Assembly: GCA_027972325.1 (NCBI GenBank)
Contig: JAPMOS010000216.1
Coordinates: 1 to 32,500, forward strand
Reading direction: 5' to 3'
DNA length: 32,500 nt
Source of the DNA: Paratrimastix pyriformis
Taxonomy: Eukaryota; Preaxostyla; Paratrimastigidae
Positions 9,800 through 20,087 of this stretch are shown here, in pieces. Position numbers and translations under genes: made by a program. The notes beneath the pieces are model-generated. The model did no database searches, had not been told where the DNA came from, and saw only the letters and a program-made list of their open reading frames with translations. Numbering within the stretch: position 1 is the stretch's first letter; each line of letters begins with the position of its first letter.

Positions 9800-11251
9800 T
9801 CACCTCTCCCCGCGTTCCCCGTGTCCTTCTTCATCCCCCTTGTGCCCTCCCGTTCGCCCCCTTCTTTGCTCCCCCGCCAAAGCCGGTCCCCAAACCGATC
9901 GCTGCATTCGCGATCCCATCCCTGCCCCCGCCACATAAAGAAAGATGTCGCCATACCTCGTCTCTTCCTCACCCACCTCCTTCACCACGCTGTCATCAAA
10001 GCGCCACCATGCCCCTCAATCCTCTTCACCGCCACCCAATGTCGCCCTCCTCCTCTTCTCTCGCAGAACTCCGCCGCCGCCTCCAGGCGGTAATTCGTGC
10101 CAAGAACTTCCACGGAGTCCGGCTGCACTCGCCACTGCGACTGGTCCACCCTGCCGTCCCGCCGATCGCGAACCACCTGGACCACCATGACATCCTCCAT
10201 GCCTGCCGCCCGTTCCTCCTGCGCATGCCAGCGATCGGCGCCACACTCTGGGCACCTCTTCCGCACCCGTCCGTCCGCCATCACCACCTTCCGGACCGCT
10301 TCACTCATCCTGTCACCATCCCTCTCCAGGCGCACCATCAGGCAGTCCCGCTCCCTCTCGCGGCCCTCGCTCACCCTTCCACACCCTGACAGACATGCAC
10401 CACCCTCATCCGCGCCCCTGTCGGGATCCGAGTTTCCTCAGCAGGTCCGCCACCGCATCCCCTGCATCCCCATCATGGAACTCATCCAGCCCTTCAATCC
10501 CCTTCTCCCAGATCGCCTGCTCCATACCCGGGTCTCCCCCCAACCACCCCTCTCACAACATCGAACAACTGTCCGGCCCCCACAGCCTCCACCACTTGAA
10601 GGGCTGTTGCCACCCAACAACGGTGGCCCGACGTACGCCTCTGTACCTCCCGACCGCGACACGCCAACCCCTTCAACCTCCTCCAGCCCGCCACCACCGC
10701 CAATCAACTCGCCCGGTCGCTCCATCATCCCTCCATCACTGTCACGTCCCTCCCCTTCCATCAGAGTCTCCTTCTCCTCCCGTACCTCGTCCTCGTCCGC
10801 CTCTTCGGGCCATTCTCTTTGCCTGCCTTTCCATCCTCCCAGTCCGCCAGCTGGGATCCCGCCCCCACCCCCAAAGCCCAAACCTCCGCCGCTCCATCGT
10901 CCACACCCTCTCCCTTCCATGCCGCCTCGACTTTCAGAGCCGCGCCGAGTTCCCACGCTCTCCGATTCACGCCCGTACCTCCCCATTGAGCCAGCGCCAC
11001 CAGTAAACAGATTCCCACCCATCGATTCCCCCCCAAATATATTTCGTTTGGTCCAATAACGATGTCCTCGCACTACCCCTTCATCTGAGCCCATAGCCTG
11101 TGGTATTCCCCGCCCCCTCGCTTGGATCAAGTCGATCAGGGCCATCTTCCAAAACAAGGCCCTGCATGAACACACCCACCCTACCAACACTACCTATCAA
11201 AATCGTCAAAAAGGAGATCCACCAAACCGCCATCATTCTCTGCCAACTCAT
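9800..11251 (-). pseudogene. ORF2 N-terminus with USP-like deubiquitinase domain (LINE-1a)
   Basis: A start codon at 11251 opens a hydrophobic segment, MAVWWISFLTILIGSVGRV. After a Gly/Glu-rich linker comes SGHRCWVATALQVVEAVG (near 10640-10590), which matches the Cys box of ubiquitin-specific proteases (GxxCxxxxxLQ). Then CLSGCGRV and RVRKRCPECGADRWHAQ near 10260-10230 give the paired cysteines of a USP fingers region. Next are WRVQPDSVEVLG and YRLEAAAEF, GRHWVAVKR (His box, about 10040), and WRFDDSVVKEVGEEE with GDIFLYVAG (near 9990-9940), which match the closing strands of the USP fold. The Cys and His boxes are in different frames. The Asn that usually sits five residues before the Cys is not present. 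USP-like identity is inferred from motif order in two copies. Confidence 0.65.
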
Positions 11252-11931
11252 GCAGAGACCCGTCCGCCCAACTCCGGCCGAAGATTCCCTCCCCGGGGGG
11301 TGCTCAACCTGGCAGTAGCAAGCTACTGCCCCATCAGTTTTCTTCACCGTCCGCTCTACCCCATTCCACTGTTTCAATTCCCCGACCTTCTTTTCCACCA
11401 AATCAGATCCCCATCCACTCGTTCTTCTTCCTCCTGCGCTACCCGGCCGATTCCCCACCGATCGCCACGTTTCCTTTACCACGCTTCCTTCTTCCTTTGG
11501 GTCCGTCCCCAACACTATTCTATTATCACAGCTCCTCCATTTCTGATACAGCAGCCATCCTCGTCCGCAAGCCAGCCCCTGATCATGTCGCCCAAGCCCA
11601 CACCCACTTTCCCCAGTCTGTGTAACACACCACCACACCACCAACTGGTTTTCAATAACAAGATCGAGCGTGCCCGAGACTAGTCTCAGGCCCAACGCCG
11701 ATTTCGCTGTATTGCCCAACTCAATACGCTCATCAGCAGCGTAAGGGCCGAATTCAGTGCTAATCTCTCTTCTGAGAATATATGGTCGTTCAGTTATCTT
11801 TCTCTTGGTATTATCTGATTGTTTGGATTGATCACCTCTTTGTGTCTTCAGCGCCACCCCTCTCGCCCCCCCCTTTTCACAGAATCGAACCAAACACAAA
11901 CTCATGTTCACAACAAACCCTTTGCACGCAC
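11252..11931. other. Region between ORF1 and ORF2 of LINE-1a
   Basis: An open minus-strand frame crosses this stretch but shows no motif I recognise and no clear similarity to the matching interval of the second LINE (27509-28400). It may be an inter-ORF spacer, or a fast-diverging N-terminal part of ORF2. Confidence 0.4.
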
Positions 11932-12949
11932 TTACGACCTCCTGCGCACGATTGTACGTGCGCAGGGAGGTCCACTCTTGGTCGCGTAGATAGCTGTCTT
12001 CTCTGCCTCCGTTACAGTTAGGAGCCAGGTGCCGTCCCACTTCCCAGTACCATAAGCTTGACCCTTTCGCGCAATCATCTGGGGCCTGATCGGGGTTGAG
12101 CGTCTCCAACCATTGCTTGAGCGCAGGCACTGTCGGAAGGTCGCGTCTCCTCACAATGGCAAGCGACATTCCAGCTGGCACATTGATTCGCACATCTGCA
12201 GGACAAATCGTAATCAACACACGATGAGGGGCGTCGACAGCAGGGAAAATCTCGGGACCTCCCCATCGGAGGGGGGAGGACATCCATGAGCATTGAAAGA
12301 CGCCCGGAAACAGCATAAAGATACGAAGCGAATCTACAATGACCATATGGCTGACAACAGCGGTGAGTGATGCACAGACTCCTCCTTCCCAGCCATGCTG
12401 CAACGTCATTCTCCGTTGTGGCCTGCATAAATCCAGCCAAGGTCACCTTCGACACCTTTCCACAATAACATCTGGCTCGAACGCCGCAACCTCACCTTTG
12501 ATCGGCTCGATCTCCGCTCCAAACTTGTCAGCAAGGCCTTCAATGGCCACCACCAAGCCCTCAGTCACTTCATCAAAGAGGGCTGTGAACCGAGGGAAAG
12601 ACCCTCCACAATGGTCCCCACCAAGGTTTCCTGGATCTCAGCATAGCTGATCGGCTCGATCTCCGGCTTGAAAACAATCATCGCTCCAATCGCCTGCACC
12701 ACGATCAGAAAACAAATAGCGGGGTGAGAAACATGGAACTTCTCAAGACTGCAGGCTCCAACTCGGAGCTCCACCCTTGCAGCCGCAGCAACCGTGCAGT
12801 GATTTCATGTGTGAACAGCAGACCTTCTCCCACACGGTCCGGTCCCTCTTCGTCCCCTCTTCATGACCCTCATGGCTTCTCTTCTGGCGTCCCGCCGCAC
12901 CGTCCTCAATCATAATTGGAACTGATCCAGTAACAGTAGAAGTGCTCAT
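11932..12949 (-). pseudogene. ORF1 protein of LINE-1a (unknown family)
   Basis: The start codon at 12949 gives MSTSTVTGSVPIMIEDG followed by a basic/acidic stretch. A hydrophobic segment AICFLIVVQAIGAMIVF (near 12730-12680) is followed by EPISYAEIQETLVGTIVEG. The end reads GKWDGTWLLTVTEAEKTAIY and stops with TAA at 11932-11934. The same order occurs in the second LINE: a hydrophobic helix, FSWYELECQLREILGEA, and GRWDGTFCVMATPEQREAID. Total length is about 340 residues over at least three frames. I recognise no RRM, CCHC knuckle or esterase, the usual ORF1 domains. The membrane-like helix near residue 75 is unusual for a LINE ORF1. Confidence 0.6.
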
Positions 12950-13040
12950 GGCTGGCAGTCAAAGAACAATCGAGCAAAAATCGGAGCGGAGAAAAATTCA
13001 ACTTAGCAGTCTACTCGACCGCAGAGAAAAACCCGAAACA

Positions 13041-16000
13041 CCTGCGGGAAGCTGGGCGAACAGCTCGCAGCCAGCGGGCGACTCACAGGCAGCCATCTTC
13101 CGAGGGAACATCACCCGGGGAGACTCGCGGCATGGGAACACTACCCACCGGAACCCTCCGAGCGGGGACATTACCCGAGGTGAGGCAGGCATTCACCGGG
13201 GAGAACCCCGAAGAGGGCAGCACACGGAGCGGACGAAAGCACATGCGGAGGTGATCTCGTCGGGCAAACCGGAAACCCTCATGGAGGTCTGCGAGGTTGG
13301 GGACTTGGAACAGCAGTTCACACCCCAGGTTAGCGTCGTCACCACAACGGGGCGAGCGTCACCCACGAAGGCCCCGAACGTGGGGGCTGCACAGATGCCG
13401 GCGAGAAGGATTCGCCGACCTTGGACGAGGGGTTTGCGAACCCGGGACGGACCAAGACACAGTCAGAGGCGGTCACATTCCCCAAAGCGGAGACACGCAG
13501 GGAGGTCTGCGAGGCAGGGTCCCGGAAACACCCACTCACACGTTCCGCTAGCGTTGGCGGTGAAGCCCATGCACCTCAGTGGCGGAGGCAGCGACTCGCG
13601 TCCCCACCACCCCTCCGGTACGGGTGCGGGGGTGGGGGGGACCAGGCGCCCTGGGGGTGGCGCCGATAAAAGTAACCCCCAAAACGGCCAGATCAAATGG
13701 CAGGGCAAGACCTACCTGGCCCGGGAGTGGGACCAGAGCAAGGGAGGGCGGCAGCAGTCTGTCCAGCACACCCGCACCACCCAGCAGGCACTCCCTCACC
13801 TCTCCGCCTCGCTTTGTCCCCGCTCTCCCCCACAACCCCGTCACGGGACCGGAGGAGGGTGCCAAGTCCCGGGAGGGCAGGCACCCAACTCAGGAACCCA
13901 CTCACCCCCACCCCTCAGGGGAAACTCTGCCTCACCCCATAACACGGCCCAGGGGGCTCAGCCTGGGGGACGGACAGTCCCAACCCCTGGGGGGGAGGGA
14001 CCCCTTCCTTCTCGGACTGGACCCTCAATGGGACCGGGAGCAGGCCAAACTGCGGCTGCTGGCACAACACCCACCTCGGGGCCCACTGGCAGGCAGACTG
14101 GCTCGGCACCGGGAGGAGTGGTTGGCCCTCAGACCACCTCGAGAAGTGGCACAGGTGGTATCGGAAGGGTTTCACATCCCGTTCAAGGGACCCCCACCCA
14201 ACCCGGGGCGTGGTCCCGGGACCCTACCACTTGGTGGGGAGGAAAACTGGGCTTGGAGGCGGTGGTCCAGGAGTACCTTGGGATATCGGCACTGAAAACG
14301 ATCCAGGAGGGGTCGGACAAAGGGATGAGATCTCCCATTTTGGGCGGCCCAAGCCCGGCGGGAAATGGAGGTTGATCCTGGACCTCACCGCCTTGAATCA
14401 CTTCATCTTCTGCCCCTCCTTCAAAATGGAGGGTGGAAGACGGTGAGGGCCGTGGTGGAACCCATGATGTGGGCCACCAAGATCGACCTCAAGCACGCGC
14501 ACTTTCACATCCCGATCTTTCCACCTCACCGGAAATACCTGGGAGTCGAATGGGAGGGCACGGAATATCGCTTCCAAGCCCTCCCATTCGGCCTGAATGT
14601 GGCTCCCAGAATATTCACGAAAACCATGAGAGTGGCAATCAAGGAAGCCCGGAGACACGGCATCCTGGTAGTCCACTACATCGACGACCTACTGGTGTTG
14701 GGCAGGTCACCACAGGAGACCAAGCTGCATACACTGGCACTCCTTCGTCACCTCCTCTCACTCGGGTTCGAGATCAGCTGGGACAAAACCCAAGTGGAAC
14801 CAGTTCAAATGCTGGAGTTCCTGGGGTTTGTCCTCGACACTCGAGCGATGACACTCTCACTCCACCCGAGAAGGCACAGAAGGTGAGAGAGATGGCGCAC
14901 AACACCCAACAGTGCACCACCATCAAAGCCAAATCATTGGCAGCGGTGATCGGGTTCATGTCGTCATGCAGGGAGACGATTCGCCCGGCCTGCTTGTACT
15001 TGCGCAACCTGAACATCGACCTGTCCACGGCGATCAAGGCGCAGGGGGGATGGCATGCACTGGTGACCCTTTCGGAGGAGTCACACAGGGACTTGGAGTG
15101 GTGGGAACATGCACAGTACCCCACCAGCACCCCACTTCGGACCCCACCAGCAGAGCTGATCCTGACTCCAGATGCAGCCGAGATGGGCTGGGGGGCAGTG
15201 CTGAGGACGCCGGCACAGAGCATCGAGCAGGGCACCCCAGCACACGATTTGTGGAGAGTGACGGACTTGCAGGACATCAACTCGATAAACCCGCTCGAAT
15301 TGGAAGCGGGCATCAGGTCACTCCACCTGTTCCGGGAACAAGTCACGGGCAAGTCCATACTTTGGTTCTCGGACAATTCGTCTGTCGTGTGGTCAGTCGG
15401 CAGACTCAAGTCACAAAGCCAGCAGCTCAACAGCCGATTGAGAAAACTCTGGGAGTTCTGCCAGACACACCGGATCACCCTCACCACAGAGCACATTCAC
15501 GGCACCGACAACGTGAGAGCGGACAGGCTCTCGCGGTGGGTCGACGCCGAAGATTACCAACTCCACCCAGCCCTCTTCAGAGCGGTGGTGAAGCTCAGGA
15601 CGAAGCCGACGGTGGACGCCTTTGCATCGGCGCGAAACCACCTGTGCCCCGGTTCTGGTCCTTGGTCAAGGAACCGGGAGCGGTGGCAGAACCTAGCCTC
15701 AGAAGTGCCGTGGATCAACCCACCGTTCTCGCTCATCCTCAGAGTCTTGGAACGGTTGAGGGAGCAGCGAGGGGAGGCCCTCCTCCTCACTCCGGTGTGG
15801 ACATCGGCACCGTGGTGGCCAGTGATGCTGCACATGGCAGTGGCACCACCCCTGACCTTACCGCGGCAGGAGAACACATTCCTGGCAGGCACGACACGCA
15901 ACCTCAAGGGAATTGGGCCCCACACTGGGAGTGTTGTGTGACACAGGTGTCGGGGACCCAGTCCGGCAAGCCAGGGCACACCTCGAGTGGGGTTGGCAGA

Positions 16001-16050
16001 CACTCACCAATCCGGATCTCACCCTCGTCCCCCCCCCCGCTAATGGAAGC
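13041..16050 (+). mobile_element. DIRS-like (tyrosine-recombinase class) retroelement fossil
   Basis: This + strand element shows a Pro/Gly-rich Gag-like region (about 13050-14200) and then a reverse transcriptase of the DIRS type: WRLILDLTALNHFI, MWATKIDLKHAHFHIPIF, YRFQALPFGLNVAPRIFTK and VVHYIDDLLVLG (14687-14700 region). An RNase H follows (ILTPDAAEMGWGAVL, ILWFSDNSSVVWSVG, HIHGTDNVRADRLSR). The last part (PTVDAFASARNHLCP, PWINPPFSLILRVLE, LLLTPVWTSAPWWP) is the tail typical of DIRS polyproteins. No tyrosine recombinase or terminal repeats were found. The element is broken, with a few breaks, and looks moderately old. Left and right limits are estimates. Confidence 0.75.
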
Positions 16051-16164
16051 CTTGTGTTCATATCGTATCATGCGCCTCCACTCTACTCTTATCTTTCCCT
16101 ATTATGATCTTCTTAATATGGTTGGGATGTTCCGGCTCATCATGCACGGCGCAGCCGTGGTATG

Positions 16165-16636
16165 ATGAAGTCGGGACATCTTATTATGGATACCCTATAT
16201 GATCTATTATTTCAGTAACTCTTCAGTAACTTATTAACTATTATTATTTATGATTGTATTTTAATAGATATTAATAAGTTATGTTGATATAAGATCATAT
16301 AAGTAGTTATATTTAAGGAGTTACTAAAGAAGTTACTAAAGAGTTACTCAAAAGTTCGTGTCATAGATGTAATGTGCTTTATGATGGGTTTACGTCAGAA
16401 GATTTCACACAAGAAAGTTACCTAAGGAAGATTTTAGGGTAGATTATTGGGGAAAATAGGGGTATTTCCTGGTAAGGATTTGGTCGTTTATTTTCTTTTG
16501 AGTAACTATTTTTAGTGATATTTCATAGATGATTTAGATCAGAAGAATGAAAATCAAGTATGATGTAAATTTTCAGTAACTACATAAAGTAACTCAATAG
16601 TAACTCGTTGAATAACTCAATAATCCAAGATGGAAA
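16165..16636. repeat. AT-rich segment with nine AGTAACT/AGTTACT sites
   Basis: This non-coding stretch is strikingly AT-rich against its GC-rich surroundings. The heptamer AGTAACT occurs at 16214, 16225, 16501, 16575, 16588 and 16599, and its reverse complement AGTTACT at 16319, 16331 and 16342. Two tight groups have spacings of 11-13 bp, about one helical turn. Such a cluster looks like a protein-binding array (origin iterons, promoter sites or transposase sites). It lies just 3' of the minus-strand ORF that follows. Function is unknown. Confidence 0.6.
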
Positions 16637-17520
16637 TCACATGGAAAAATACGAAAGAATATACATTGATACTAGATCGTTTATCTTATTTGTGAATTTA
16701 TGGACAGGTGTTGTATCGTCTGCATCTGAATCACAAACATACTGAATACTGCCGGATGATTTTATTGTAGACACGGTGTTATCAGTATTTGAAAAAATAA
16801 TACTATCTGCGGCTAATGCGATTGGTGGTGAATAGTTTTGGACGGCTGGAGGTGAACCAGCAATTATATTTCCTGATGCATCGGTTGCGAGATATGACTT
16901 TGACAGTAATGACGGAAGTGTTAAAGAAGTCAAAGACATCGTTGATGGTAAAGATGTTGAAATCAGATCACCATTTGTATCTGTCGCAAGATAAGGAGAG
17001 TTTGTGAGTGTAGTTCTGACTCCATTGAGGAATTTCATTTTATTATAACATGTGATGATCCCCGATGAGCCATATTGTGAGATACCATCAGTTGCGATGG
17101 CATTTGGGAACTTAAGGGGGCCAGTGGTCGAATAAATATTAGCGAATTTACCATCAGTCACTCGTTGGATGTTCCCATTTGCATCACAACCGAGCATACC
17201 AGTTTCAGATATCCAATTAATTCGAACATTATGGAAAGAAAAGTCAACAGTTGTATCGATGTCATTATAATTAATTAAGGCAGTTTTCATTTCCCCAGTT
17301 ACAGGATTGATCTTGACTAGTTTTGATATTGTTGGATCGGCAATACCAGGAAGCCATAGATTGTATGCATGCAGTGATCCATACATATCACGAACTGCGA
17401 CAGAGTTTTCAAATGCATCCGTTGAATAAATATACGGTGTCGTGCCACCTTCACCTGTTGGTGCAGCAGCTAATCCAATACTGCCATCTGTAGCACGATA
17501 CAAATCCCCAGTTGTGGTCC
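16637..17520 (-). CDS. AT-rich ORF, virus fibre-like protein fragment
   Basis: A continuous minus-strand frame runs to a stop at 16637. The predicted protein carries repeated short motifs: LYRATDGSIGLAAAPTG, MLGCDANGNIQRVTDG, YLATDTNGDLIS and YLATDASGNIIAG. The L-x-T-D-x-x-G-x-I pattern, rich in Ser/Thr/Asn with alternating strands, resembles the repeats of phage and large-DNA-virus tail or fibre proteins. Base composition switches sharply at about 17520, where the frame enters GC-rich DNA, so this is probably a C-terminal fragment of a larger protein set into the spacer. It is treated here as a possible viral fossil. It could also be a host adhesin fragment or part of an unknown transposon. 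Confidence 0.5.
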
Positions 17521-17787
17521 CACTCAGAGACCAGCGAACGATCACCCGTCCGGGTATCAGACCAACGAACAACCGACCGGTTGGCCATCAGGGAACCTCA
17601 GGCCCGAGTCGGCTGGGCTCTCTTATGAGCACCCTCTTGGGCGACGCGCTTCGACTTGACTTGGCGAAAAAAAACAAAAAAAAAAATGCCATGTCCCGAG
17701 AAGACGCACACACCACCTGCGACAAGGTGCTGAGGTCTGAGGTTGGTGGCAAGTATAAGTACCGCCACACCACCTAGCGATCTTTAA
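17521..17787. other. Spacer upstream of the 5S gene
   Basis: No gene is supported. It holds an A-rich run at 17667-17686 and GC-rich flanks. The last 40 bases contain a TATA-like box listed separately. Confidence 0.4.
17752..17761 (+). promoter_or_regulatory. TATA-like element upstream of 5S
   Basis: GTATAAGTAC lies 27-36 bases before the 5S start. TATA-like boxes near -30 assist Pol III at 5S genes in several fungi and protists. The assignment rests only on position and sequence. Confidence 0.35.
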
Positions 17788-17904
17788 GCTACGGCCATAG
17801 TTGGGCGAAAGCACCGGATCCCTTCAGACCTCCGAAGTTAAGCGCTCAACGCTCGGTTAGTACTTGGATGGGGGACCGCCAGGAAAAACCGAGTGCTGTA
17901 GCTT
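17788..17904 (+). rRNA. 5S ribosomal RNA
   Basis: The full 5S rRNA length of about 117 bases is present. The 5' end GCTACGGCCATA pairs with the 3' end GTGCTGTAGC to form helix I with one G-U pair. The internal control region is intact: an A-box-like CCGAAGTTAAGCGCTC (17832-17847) and a C-box GTACTTGGATGGGGGACCGCC that is close to the eukaryotic consensus at 17860-17880. The loop sequence AAAGCACCGGATCCC matches the typical eukaryotic 5S loop region. A T-run follows immediately. It lies on the same strand as the 18S start at the window end, so it is a 5S gene linked to the rDNA spacer. Confidence 0.92.
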
Positions 17905-17906
17905 TT
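17903..17906 (+). terminator. Pol III T-run after 5S
   Basis: TTTT directly follows helix I of the 5S RNA, with another T-run at 17910-17915. Four or more Ts is the standard Pol III stop. Confidence 0.65.
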
Positions 17907-17916
17907 GCATTTTTTG

Positions 17917-18613
17917 ACCATCATCATCAACATCATCATCAACATCATCATCAACATCATCATCAACATCATCCTCACCATCATCATCAACATCATCATC
18001 AACATCATCATCAACATCATCATCAACATTATCATCAACATTATCATCAACATTATCATCAACATCATCATCAACATTATCATCAACATTATCATCAACA
18101 TCATCATCAACATCATCATCATCATCATCACCAACATCAACATCAACATCAACATCAACATCAACATCAACATCAACATCAACATCAACATCAACATCAA
18201 CATCAACATCAACATCAACATCAACATCAACATCAACATCAACATCAACATCAACATCAACATCATCACCAACATCAACATCATCACCAACATCAACATC
18301 ATCACCAACATCATCACCAACATGGTCATCATCACCAACATGGTCATCATCACCAACATGGTCATCATCACCAACATGGTCATCATCACCAACATGGTCA
18401 TCATCACCAACATGGTCATCATCACCAACATGGTCATCATCACCAACATGGTCATCATCATCACCAACATGGTCATCATCACCAACATGGTCATCATCAT
18501 CACCAACATGGTCATCATCATCACCAACATGGTCATCATCATCACCAACATGGTCATCATCACCAACATGGTCATCATCACCAACATGGTCATCATCATC
18601 ATCAACATAGTCC
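17917..18613. repeat. Compound CAT/CAA microsatellite
   Basis: About 700 bases of trinucleotide-based repeat with clear internal zones. Mostly 12-mers CATCATCATCAA run to about 18135. A pure CATCAA 6-mer zone extends to about 18262. Then 12- and 18-mers with CACCAA precede 18-mers CATGGTCATCATCACCAA, with some 21-mer variants, to about 18600. Long ORFs on both strands (His/Gln-rich, Ile/Asn-rich or Met/Leu-rich) are by-products of the repeat. It begins about ten bases after the 5S terminator. Confidence 0.95.
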
Positions 18614-18686
18614 TGACATGCATCCTATACCATGCGACCGGCGAACACCTCATCTGTCACCACACCGACATGCTAGTTTTCAGCTG

Positions 18687-18757
18687 GCGGCAATAGCTCA
18701 GCGGTAGCGCTGCATGTTGATGACGCTCAGGTCACGAGTTCAATTCCCCCTTTTTGC
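18687..18757 (+). tRNA. tRNA-Ile-like sequence, degenerate (or SINE head)
   Basis: TAGCTCAGCGGTAGCGC fits the Pol III A box and tRNA D arm, and GAGTTCAATTCCC fits the B box/T loop. Between them GCATGTTGATGACGCTC aligns with the anticodon arm of tRNA-Ile, with loop TTGATGA (anticodon GAT). Acceptor pairing GCGGCAA with TTTTTGC works partly, with G-U pairs. The T stem and anticodon stem pair poorly, so a working tRNA is doubtful. A run of five Ts sits within the 3' side. A decayed tRNA gene or a tRNA-derived SINE promoter are the alternatives. Confidence 0.45.
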
Positions 18758-19916
18758 AATTATTTATTTTTTCACCCGTCGGGGCGCATTTGTATGGTGA
18801 AGGTACATGTCCCCGTCGGCCGCACCTGGACACTCGGCGCTTGCAGATCCAGAAACCCGTGTGGGCCGCCCTTGTAGAGGACCCCTGGGGCTACTTCGGG
18901 CCGTGACAGGTGAGCAGGGAGGGCTGCCGGAGCTTGGTCAATTTCCTTTGGACGGACGTCCTGGGAAAGGGTCGTCTTGGGATTGTCTTCGGGATCCGTC
19001 GGCCGGACCTGGACACGGCTAACCATGGCTGATGGAAACACGGATTGGTGGCCCTTGTAGAGGACCATTGGGGCTACTTTACGAGCCCGCACGTTACTTC
19101 CAACTCCCACGGGACGCTGGTCAAAGCCCGTCCGACGGATGGGGGTATGGCGGTCGGGCCGGGAATAGTGCCATCCGTCGGCCGGACCTGGACATGCCGC
19201 ATCTTGGGCGCTTGTCAAACCGAAGCGCGGGCCTGCTAGGGGACCCCGAGGCCCACCTCAGGCCGGCCCACAACAAGCTGGCAGCGGGCGGAACGAAGGT
19301 CAAAGTGGGGGGCACGGATGGACAAGGACGGCCGGCCCTATAGTGACCGAGCACCGTCGGCCGCCCCTTGACCAACCAGCATCCACCATCCGGGGAAACC
19401 GCGTGAATTCCAGTTCCACACCATGTGGGGCTACTCCAAACACCCGCTGGATTGAGATGCCAAATGAAATTTTGAAGATTTATGTCAGGTGGGAGTGGAC
19501 CCAGGCCGGCCGGGGTGGGTCGAGACCGGTCACCGTCGGCCGCCCGTTGACCAAGGACCCGGGATGCGATCGGGAAACGGCGTGAATTGCAGATCCACCA
19601 CATCTGGGGCTACTCCGAACAGCCGCACAAGGTCGGCCAAAAACAATTTTTTCATGCATAACCTTAATTTTATTTCATATGGTGCCGCCGGGAATTGAAT
19701 GGGCGACCAAGAAATTTTGACAAGAAGGGGGTCTAGCCGCACGGGGAACATCCGACAGTGGCGGAAACTGGCTCGTTTGGATCAGGGCACCATACCGGTC
19801 AACTTCGGTCGAAAATGTTGACGTCGAGTTTTCAAAAATTTGTTACGAAACGAGCTAGTTTGGACCAAATTCGGGGTAAATCGGGGTAGTTTGGGCTAAG
19901 TTGGGGTACAACGTGT

Positions 19917-20087
19917 CGTCGGTCGACCATCACCCAACCGGGCTTGATCCGATCGGCAAACCGCGTGATTTCCAGTTGGCCCACACCCGGGGCAACCTCA
20001 AACCAACGCGCAATCGGGTCCCCGAGTGAGTGGTGCATGGGTGGGGTCAGTCGGCAGGGTACCCTTCCCTATAGGGATGGGGTCGTT
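19917..20087 (+). repeat. 171-bp spacer unit 1
   Basis: Complete unit starting CGTCGGTCGACC and ending GGGGTCGTT. It is identical to the next unit. Confidence 0.9.

Larger units (their letters stand above)
4077..13040 (-). mobile_element. LINE-1a: nearly full-length APE-type LINE with USP-like domain
   Basis: This minus-strand non-LTR retrotransposon of about 9 kb is colinear with the element at 20259-29534. Reading down the minus strand it has ORF1 (start 12949), a non-coding or poorly conserved stretch, then an ORF2 region with a hydrophobic N-terminus, a USP-like protease, an APE endonuclease, RT, RNase H and a C-terminal domain. A 3' UTR with two hairpins and an (AC)n tail completes it. 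Peptides such as GGAIRYLGIWIDEEMNM are shared with the second copy, while ORF1 is much more diverged, so these are two related families rather than duplicates. Many frameshifts make it inactive. The 3' boundary (tail at 4087-4096) is clear. The 5' boundary is estimated at 13000-13060 from the short 5' UTR of the second copy. Confidence 0.85.

Noticed and set aside
12942-13040. Start of a DIRS Gag gene at 12942
   Set aside because: The frame is open there, but the first part overlaps ORF1 and the likely 5' UTR of LINE-1a on the other strand, so the true DIRS boundary is probably further right.
17868-18707. Long ORFs on both strands rich in His/Gln, Ile/Asn or Met/Leu
   Set aside because: They are translations of the CAT/CAA microsatellite. 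Every frame stays open because the repeat has no stop codons.
19832-20038. Small minus-strand ORFs beginning MHHSLGDPIARW in the 171-bp units
   Set aside because: They recur only because the repeat recurs. They run across unit borders and show no coding signature.
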